Positions 13,045 through 17,590 of a stretch of DNA of 17,590 nucleotides are shown in pieces (the stretch's first letter is position 1; every line of letters starts with the position of its first letter). Made by a program: the position numbers and the translations under genes. Source of the DNA: UBA2773 sp964458715 (GTDB taxonomy: Bacteria > Patescibacteriota > Minisyncoccia > Moranbacterales > DUUL01). The notes below the pieces were generated by a model. The model made no database searches. It was not told where the DNA came from and saw nothing but the letters and a program-made list of their open reading frames with translations. Where the stretch lies: the NCBI GenBank assembly GCA_964458715.1, contig CAYWJP010000014.1, forward strand, positions 1 through 17,590, written 5' to 3'.

Positions 13045-13452
13045 ATGAAGTTAACCAGCGAACAATACGCCAAATTATTATACGAAGCCTCAAAAACTTC
13101 CAATGAAAGCGAAAAAAAAGCTCTAATTAAGGGAGTTGCTAAATTAATTAAGCAGAATGGAGCCATCGCTAAATTGGCGGACATCGAAACTCGATATCAA
13201 ATTATTAAGAAAAGAAATTCCGGGAAGTTAGAGGGTATTGTTTATACAGCCAATAAACTGGATGAAAAAGAGTTGAGTAGTATTCGAAGAGAAATTGCTA
13301 GTAAAAAAAATATCTCTAATAAATTAATTAGTTTGAAAAATGAGATTGACTCAGAAATGAAAGGTGGTTTCGTGGCAAAGTTTGAGAATGAAATATTAGA
13401 TGGAAGTTTGGATAATAAGATTAAAAAAATTAAACAAGCACTTACAAGTTAG
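13045..13452 (+). CDS. atpH: ATP synthase F1 subunit delta, short form
   Basis: Delta connects subunit b to the top of F1. At 135 residues it is shorter than the usual 175-180. The N-terminal helical part is condensed, while the C-terminal signature is preserved: Lys-Gly-Gly-Phe-Val-Ala-Lys-Phe, then Glu-Ile-Leu-Asp-Gly-Ser-Leu-Asp, then a basic helix. Its place between atpF and atpA supports the call. It ends with TAG at 13450-13452, immediately before the left arm of the 17-base inverted repeat. Confidence 0.85.
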   Translation: MKLTSEQYAKLLYEASKTSNESEKKALIKGVAKLIKQNGAIAKLADIETRYQIIKKRNSGKLEGIVYTANKLDEKELSSIRREIASKKNISNKLISLKNEIDSEMKGGFVAKFENEILDGSLDNKIKKIKQALTS

Positions 13453-13508
13453 TTTCTTGAAAAATTATTTTAGGAAAGTTAATTTAATTAATGTCAAAGG
13501 AGGGCGTT

Positions 13509-13619
13509 ATGGATTTTATAGAAGTAACTTTTTATTGGGCAGGTGTGTTTTTACTCATTTATCTAGTCACAAACTGGAAAATCGGTAAAAATAAGAAAAA
13601 AGGAAATAAAAATGTTTGA
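13509..13619 (+). CDS. Small single-span membrane protein, 36 residues
   Basis: ATG 13509 follows AAAGGAGG (13496-13503) by five bases, the strongest SD in the atp region, where the genuine atp genes have almost none. The product has a short acidic start (MDFIEV), one hydrophobic helix (about 7-22), and a strongly basic tail with eight lysines. That shape resembles both small stress membrane proteins and type I toxin-antitoxin toxins, but I do not recognise a family. It is not a standard ATP synthase subunit. It sits inside a perfect inverted repeat and next to a MITE-like element, suggesting an inserted cassette between atpH and atpA. Confidence 0.6.
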   Translation: MDFIEVTFYWAGVFLLIYLVTNWKIGKNKKKGNKNV

Positions 13620-13629
13620 TGTTAATAAT

Positions 13630-13666
13630 AAATTGAGAAGATCGACAACGTCTTTTTTCTCAATTT
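13630..13666 (+). terminator. Terminator-like hairpin after the small ORF
   Basis: AAATTGAGAA (13630-13639) pairs perfectly with TTCTCAATTT (13657-13666); the tail is TCCTAAAATAATTTT rather than a pure T-run. If it works it would reduce read-through into atpA, so a partial terminator is more likely. Confidence 0.4.
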
Positions 13667-13720
13667 TCCTAAAATAATTTTAAGAATGTTTGTATATATT
13701 TAATTTAGTGTTGAGTACTT

Positions 13721-13902
13721 AGAACCTGTTTAAAATCTCACCGTTTTAAACAAAATTCAAACTTGTTAATCAAAAAATCTAAATTTTTGCTATAAGTTTT
13801 TCAAATCTTCGTCAAAATACCCCGGTATTATTCCTGGATTTTCAAAACTTCTAGCTAAAAATTTCTTCTTTTTGATCAAACATGAGATTTTAAACAGGCT
13901 CT
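13721..13902. repeat. MITE-like foldback element, copy 2 (most complete)
   Basis: The 182-base element has 20-base terminal inverted repeats, AGAACCTGTTTAAAATCTCA at the left and its complement with one mismatch at 13883-13902. The interior is also an imperfect palindrome, centred on CC at 13822-13823 between AATACC and GGTATT, so the whole element can fold into one long hairpin. It carries no ORF. No convincing target-site duplication is seen. Related copies lie at 921-1095 and 12287-12364. It lies in the 533-base atpH-atpA spacer. Confidence 0.8.
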
Positions 13903-13947
13903 GAAAGTAAGATTAGATTTGAAGAATTTTGCGTAGCAAAACTCCTT

Positions 13948-13980
13948 GACTTTTGACTTTAAACTTTTAACTTTTAACTA
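13948..13980. repeat. Heptamer tandem array before atpA
   Basis: Seven-base units GACTTTT, GACTTTA, AACTTTT, AACTTTT and a partial fifth end five bases before the atpA ATG, replacing any SD. Confidence 0.7.
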
Positions 13981-13985
13981 AATCC

Positions 13986-15521
13986 ATGAACAAAGACTAC
14001 ATTATTGAAAATTTAAAAAAGCAAATTTTAAATGCTGATACAAAACTTGAAACCAAAAAAATTGGTCGAGTAATCGAGGTTGGTGATGGAGTGGCTAAAA
14101 TTATTGGTTTGGATGATGCCATGATGTCAGAAATGGTTAAATTTGAAAGTGCCGAAGGAAAAGATTCTGACGTTTATGGAGTAGTTATGAATTTGGAAGA
14201 AGGTAATGTTGGAGTTATTGTGATTGGTAATATTGAAAAAGTTCGAGAAGGTGATGTCGCAGTCTCTTTGGGCAAGGTACTTTCAGTTCCTGCTAGTGAA
14301 AAAATGATTGGTCGAGTGATTAATCCAATTGGAGAAGCTATTGATGGTAAGGATCCATTTGAAGTTGAGAAAACCTATCCAATTGAAAAAATTGCTCCTG
14401 GAGTTATTACTCGAGCGGGAGTGAATGAACCAGTTCAAACTGGAATAAAGGCTTTAGATGCAATGATTCCAATTGGACGAGGACAAAGAGAATTAATTAT
14501 TGGGGATCGACAAACTGGAAAAACTGCTATTGCCGTAGATGCCATTATCAACCAGAAAGGACAGGATATGATTTGTATCTATGTGGCTATTGGACAGAAG
14601 AAATCTAAGATTGCTCAAATTGTTTCTAAATTAGAAGAGCACAAAGCTATGAAACATACAATTGTAATAGTAGCTGGAGCTTCTGATCCAGTCGCCTATT
14701 CATTTATTGCTCCTTATGCTGGATGCACAATTGGCGAATATTTTATGGATCAAGGCAAGGACGTTCTGATAGTTTTTGATGATTTATCAAAACACGCAGT
14801 TTCTTATCGACAGATTTCACTTTTATTGAAAAGACCACCAGGACGAGAAGCTTATCCAGGAGACGTTTTTTATCTTCATTCCAGATTATTAGAGCGATCT
14901 GCTAAATTGAACAAGGACTACGGTGATGGCTCAATGACTGCTTTGCCAATTATTGAAACTCAAGCGGGTGATCTTTCTGCTTATATTCCAACTAATGTAA
15001 TTTCAATTACCGATGGACAAATATTTTTGGAAGCCGATCTTTTCTATCAAGGTATTAAACCTGCTATCAATGTGGGGCTTTCAGTTTCTCGAGTGGGATC
15101 TTCTGCTCAAACTAAAGCTATTAAAAAAGTAGCCGGTAAGGTTAAATTGGAATTAGCCCAATTCCGAGAATTAGAAGCTTTTACCAAGTTCGGTTCTGAA
15201 TTAGATGAACAAACTCAAAATAAAATCAATCGAGGCTTTCGAACTCGAGAAATTTTGAAACAAGATCAATATGCACCTCTGTCAATGGAAGAACAGGTAA
15301 TTTCAATGTGGTCTTTGAATAAAGGATATTTTGACGATATAGCTGTGGAGGATATTAGAAAAATTGAAGCTGATTTATTGAAATATTTTCACGATGCCGG
15401 AAATGATATTTTAAAGGAGATTGCCAAAAAGAAAGATCTTGATGAAGCTCTGGAGAAGAAAATTAAAAAAACCGTGGAAGATTTTAAAGGGACCATAGAA
15501 ACCGACGAAGAAGAAAAATAA
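13986..15521 (+). CDS. atpA: ATP synthase F1 subunit alpha
   Basis: Alpha forms the F1 hexamer with beta and holds non-catalytic nucleotide sites. The 511-residue protein is full length. The beta-barrel domain is followed by the Walker A motif GDRQTGKT at 173-180, the Walker B region VLIVFDD at 260-266, LLKRPPGREAYPGDVFYLHSR at 280-300, and Arg369 in SVSRVGSSAQ, the arginine that reaches into the catalytic site of beta. The C-terminal helical domain has an acidic end. There is no SD. The 369-base spacer to atpG holds another foldback element. Confidence 0.98.
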   Translation: MNKDYIIENLKKQILNADTKLETKKIGRVIEVGDGVAKIIGLDDAMMSEMVKFESAEGKDSDVYGVVMNLEEGNVGVIVIGNIEKVREGDVAVSLGKVLSVPASEKMIGRVINPIGEAIDGKDPFEVEKTYPIEKIAPGVITRAGVNEPVQTGIKALDAMIPIGRGQRELIIGDRQTGKTAIAVDAIINQKGQDMICIYVAIGQKKSKIAQIVSKLEEHKAMKHTIVIVAGASDPVAYSFIAPYAGCTIGEYFMDQGKDVLIVFDDLSKHAVSYRQISLLLKRPPGREAYPGDVFYLHSRLLERSAKLNKDYGDGSMTALPIIETQAGDLSAYIPTNVISITDGQIFLEADLFYQGIKPAINVGLSVSRVGSSAQTKAIKKVAGKVKLELAQFRELEAFTKFGSELDEQTQNKINRGFRTREILKQDQYAPLSMEEQVISMWSLNKGYFDDIAVEDIRKIEADLLKYFHDAGNDILKEIAKKKDLDEALEKKIKKTVEDFKGTIETDEEEK

Positions 15522-15530
15522 TCTAAAGCT

Positions 15531-15675
15531 TACCTGTTTGGAGCATTTCTTTGTCGAATTTTCCGCCACTCGCTCGATGTATCATTTAATACATCTCGCT
15601 CGGTGCTCAAATTCTCCTTGAATTGCACTCAAACAACCAAGTTTTATAATTATTTTATTAAATCTAAAACAGGTA
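15531..15675. repeat. Foldback repeat in the atpA-atpG spacer
   Basis: TACCTGTTT (15531-15539) and AAACAGGTA (15667-15675) are perfect inverted ends that share the ACCTGTTT core with the MITE-like family. Inside lie GAGCA/TGCTC (15541-15545, 15604-15608) and GATGTAT/ATACATC (15576-15582, 15589-15595), the latter flanked by direct CGCTCG repeats. The CGCTCG-rich segment is markedly richer in GC than its surroundings. Confidence 0.6.
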
Positions 15676-15890
15676 GTAGGTTGGCAAATACCAGAATAAT
15701 AAATACACCTAAAGAATTATTGTTGAAAGATCTTTTGAAGCGAAAAATTAGAATTTTAGATTAAATTTTTTGAACAATTTTTGCAGGACTAACATCGTTA
15801 ATTCAAAAAAATTTGAAGAAAATTTAACTGAAATTATAATTTTACAGCCAAAAGAGATTTTAAGGATAGTTCTAATAATTAACTGAGAAA
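15676..15890. other. Rest of the atpA-atpG spacer, with two short open frames
   Basis: A TTG at 15681 opens 27 codons to TAA 15762-15764, with a leucine/lysine-rich end. A second frame without an ATG runs to TGA 15884-15886 and reads protein-like in its last 30 codons. Neither has a convincing start signal; they may be relics or chance. No promoter or terminator is evident. Confidence 0.3.
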
Positions 15891-16877
15891 ATGGCCAAGG
15901 GAACAAAAGAAATTCAAAGACGGATAAAATCTATTAATAACACTCGAAAAATTACTCGAGCAATGGAGATGGTTTCGGCTGCCAAGATGAAAAAGGAAAT
16001 CGACAATGTTTTGTCTATTCGAAATTATGCTCAATCAGCTTGGAATGTTCTTATGAATTTATCTAAAAGTCTTGAAAGATCCAATCATGGTTTATTGGAG
16101 ATTAGAGATGTCAAAAATATTTTAGTAGTAGTTGTAACTTCTAATCGGGGATTATGTGGTAGTTTTAATTCTCAACTTCTTAAAAAGGTTATGGATCAAG
16201 TCAAAAATCCAGATTTGATAAAAATCAATCGAATTAAAGACCAGAAAATTGCCTCTAATGTCGCTAATAAAGATTTGAGTTTTGATTTTATTACTGTTGG
16301 AAAAAAGGGTTTTGATTTTTTAAATTTCCGAAATCATGAAATCCTAGCTTTATTTGAAAAATTTAATTATAATGCTAGTTTGGATGATGTTCGAGCTTTA
16401 GCCAAAATGGTTATTGATGATTATGTTGACAAGAAATATGACAAAGTAGTAGTAGCTTATACTGATTATGTAAACACTATTAAACAAGTTCCTCGGTTAA
16501 GACAATTGTTACCTATTTCTAGTGTTGATATCGAAAAACAAATTGAAGAAATTGAAGAGCAAAAAGAAGGTACGCCTAAAGAAAGAATTGAGAACGTAAA
16601 AAGCCGATGGCAAGGTGTAAATTACAAGATTGAGCCAAAACCTAAACAAGTAATTGATCATATTTTACCTAGATTAGTCGAGATGCAGTTATATCATGCT
16701 ATTTTAGAATCCAATGCCTCAAAAGAATCGGCTCGAATGGTGGCAATGAAGAACGCCACTGAAGCTGCCAATGATATGATGGATCAATTGCAATATTCAT
16801 ATAATCAGTTACGACAAATGGGAATTACTCAGGAAATTGCCGAGATTACGTCAGGGAAAATGGCGACGGAAGAATAA
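15891..16877 (+). CDS. atpG: ATP synthase F1 subunit gamma, enlarged
   Basis: Gamma is the central rotor shaft. The N-terminal helix (MAKGTKEIQRRIKSINNTRK, then ITRAMEMVSAAKMKK) and the C-terminal helix ending in GITQEIAEITSGKMA are standard. At 328 residues it is longer than the usual 285-290. The extra length appears as a lysine-rich segment around 102-125 and an acidic/basic linker around 222-256 (IEEIEEQKEGTPKERIENV). Both fall in the globular middle, away from the shaft helices, so function should be intact. No clear SD is seen (GAGAAA only). Confidence 0.95.
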   Translation: MAKGTKEIQRRIKSINNTRKITRAMEMVSAAKMKKEIDNVLSIRNYAQSAWNVLMNLSKSLERSNHGLLEIRDVKNILVVVVTSNRGLCGSFNSQLLKKVMDQVKNPDLIKINRIKDQKIASNVANKDLSFDFITVGKKGFDFLNFRNHEILALFEKFNYNASLDDVRALAKMVIDDYVDKKYDKVVVAYTDYVNTIKQVPRLRQLLPISSVDIEKQIEEIEEQKEGTPKERIENVKSRWQGVNYKIEPKPKQVIDHILPRLVEMQLYHAILESNASKESARMVAMKNATEAANDMMDQLQYSYNQLRQMGITQEIAEITSGKMATEE

Positions 16878-16883
16878 TACAAG

Positions 16884-16961
16884 GTCATCAGTCAACAGCA
16901 ATCAGTCATCAACAGGCCTTATCAAGAGATTTTTTATGACCAGTGGCTAGTGACCGATGAC
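16884..16961. repeat. Short direct and inverted repeats in the atpG-atpD spacer
   Basis: GTCATCAGTCA (16884-16894) pairs with TGACCGATGAC (16951-16961) with one mismatch. Around it CAGTCA- and CATCAACAG-type words recur on the left, and GACCAGTG/TAGTGACC words on the right. The design, direct words on one side and their complements on the other, is like 11887-11984. Confidence 0.55.
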
Positions 16962-17017
16962 GCATTTTATGTGAGTTAAACGTGAAGGTAAATTATATAT
17001 AAATAATGTAAATAATC

Positions 17018-17590
17018 ATGAATAAATCTATTGGAGAAATCGTTCAAATAATTGGTCCAGTTGTTGATGTTGAGTTCAAAGAAGGCGACTTGCCAGCTAT
17101 TAATGATGCCTTAAATTTAAAAAACAAAGATGAAATAATTGTCTTTGAAGTAGCCAAGCATATTGGATCGAATAAAATTCGAGCTATTTCTATGCAGTCA
17201 ACTGATGGTCTTCGGCGAGGAATGAGAGTGGAGGCTACTGGGGGACCAATTTCTGTTCCAGTTGGACCAGAGTCATTAGGACGAATGTTCAATGTTTTGG
17301 GCGAACCAATTGATGGTAAGGAAGCTCCAAAAAATGCTAAAAGACACCCAATTCATCGAGATGCTCCAGAGTTTAAGGAACAGTCAACTAAACAAGAAGT
17401 TCTGGAAACTGGAATAAAAGTGGTTGATTTAGTTTGTCCATTTTTAAAGGGTGGAAAAATTGGTTTATTCGGTGGTGCAGGAGTAGGAAAAACTGTTCTT
17501 ATTCAAGAATTAATTCGGAATATTGCTCAAGAACACGGAGGATATTCAGTTTTTGCAGGAGTAGGAGAGCGAACCAGAGAGGGAAATGAT
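17018..17590 (+). CDS. atpD: ATP synthase F1 subunit beta (partial, N-terminal 191 residues)
   Basis: Beta carries the catalytic sites of F1. The ATG at 17018 gives the normal N terminus (IGEIVQIIGPVVDVEF), and the frame stays open to the window end. The Walker A motif GGAGVGKT is at 152-159, and GVGERTREGND at 181-191 includes the catalytic glutamate Glu184 and Arg185. It follows atpG by 140 bases, in canonical order. No SD is present. The remainder of the gene and atpC should lie downstream. Confidence 0.98.
   Translation, partial: MNKSIGEIVQIIGPVVDVEFKEGDLPAINDALNLKNKDEIIVFEVAKHIGSNKIRAISMQSTDGLRRGMRVEATGGPISVPVGPESLGRMFNVLGEPIDGKEAPKNAKRHPIHRDAPEFKEQSTKQEVLETGIKVVDLVCPFLKGGKIGLFGGAGVGKTVLIQELIRNIAQEHGGYSVFAGVGERTREGND

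Larger units (their letters stand above)
13461..13681. repeat. Perfect 17-base inverted repeat bracketing a small ORF
   Basis: AAAATTATTTTAGGAAA at 13461-13477 is the exact reverse complement of 13665-13681. The arms enclose the 36-residue ORF at 13509-13619 and a terminator-like hairpin. No transposase is present and no clear target duplication is seen. Confidence 0.7.

Noticed and set aside
13400..13588. 62-codon frame overlapping the end of atpH and the 36-residue ORF
   Set aside because: It reads across the real atpH stop in another frame. The SD at 13496-13503 points to ATG 13509 in a different frame.
17044..17292. 82-codon minus-strand frame inside atpD
   Set aside because: Antisense shadow of the conserved beta subunit N terminus.

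Overview
The window is AT-rich (roughly 30% GC by eye) bacterial chromosome. It holds two housekeeping blocks, a dTDP-rhamnose cluster and a complete-order F1Fo ATP synthase operon, separated by a stretch of small, mostly unrecognised genes. Several traits suggest a small-genome lineage such as the Candidate Phyla Radiation (Patescibacteria). These are small proteins of no recognised family, core genes that mostly lack a Shine-Dalgarno (SD) sequence, and AT-rich spacers with short repeats and foldback elements. This placement is an inference from style; no rRNA or marker phylogeny is available here. TGA behaves as a stop, so genetic code 11 fits.

Layout. 3-338: C-terminal end of a multi-membrane-span flippase (MurJ/MOP type). 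356-4220: rfbC, rfbB, a Nudix hydrolase, a HAD phosphatase and rfbD, all on +; rfbA is not in view. 4266-4793: a YjjX-type inosine/xanthosine triphosphatase on -. 4873-5918: a compact two-gene unit of unknown function with a near-consensus promoter, strong SD sites and a strong terminator. 5974-6568: two small minus-strand genes. 6662-7225: a GC-rich island with its own promoter, many perfect small hairpins and a strong terminator, read here as a candidate structured RNA of about 530 nt. 7238-7760: a zinc-ribbon protein and a 53-residue membrane protein on -. 7953-10471: lepA and an SGNH/GDSL esterase on +. 10495-17590: atpI-B-E-F-H-A-G-D, the last cut by the window end.

How it works together. 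RfbB, RfbC and RfbD would convert dTDP-glucose to dTDP-rhamnose for surface glycans, and the flippase fragment upstream fits envelope export. The atp genes encode a full Fo (a, c, b) and F1 (delta, alpha, gamma, beta; epsilon presumably beyond the end). The c subunit looks proton-type. The operon spacers are unusually long and are filled with foldback elements, short-period tandem arrays and a 36-residue membrane ORF bracketed by a perfect 17-bp inverted repeat.

Most interesting items: (1) the candidate long structured RNA at 6695-7225; (2) a dispersed foldback (MITE-like) family with copies at 921-1095, 12287-12364 and 13721-13902, in which two copies show paired, compensating base changes in the hairpin; (3) the inverted-repeat-flanked small ORF between atpH and atpA.
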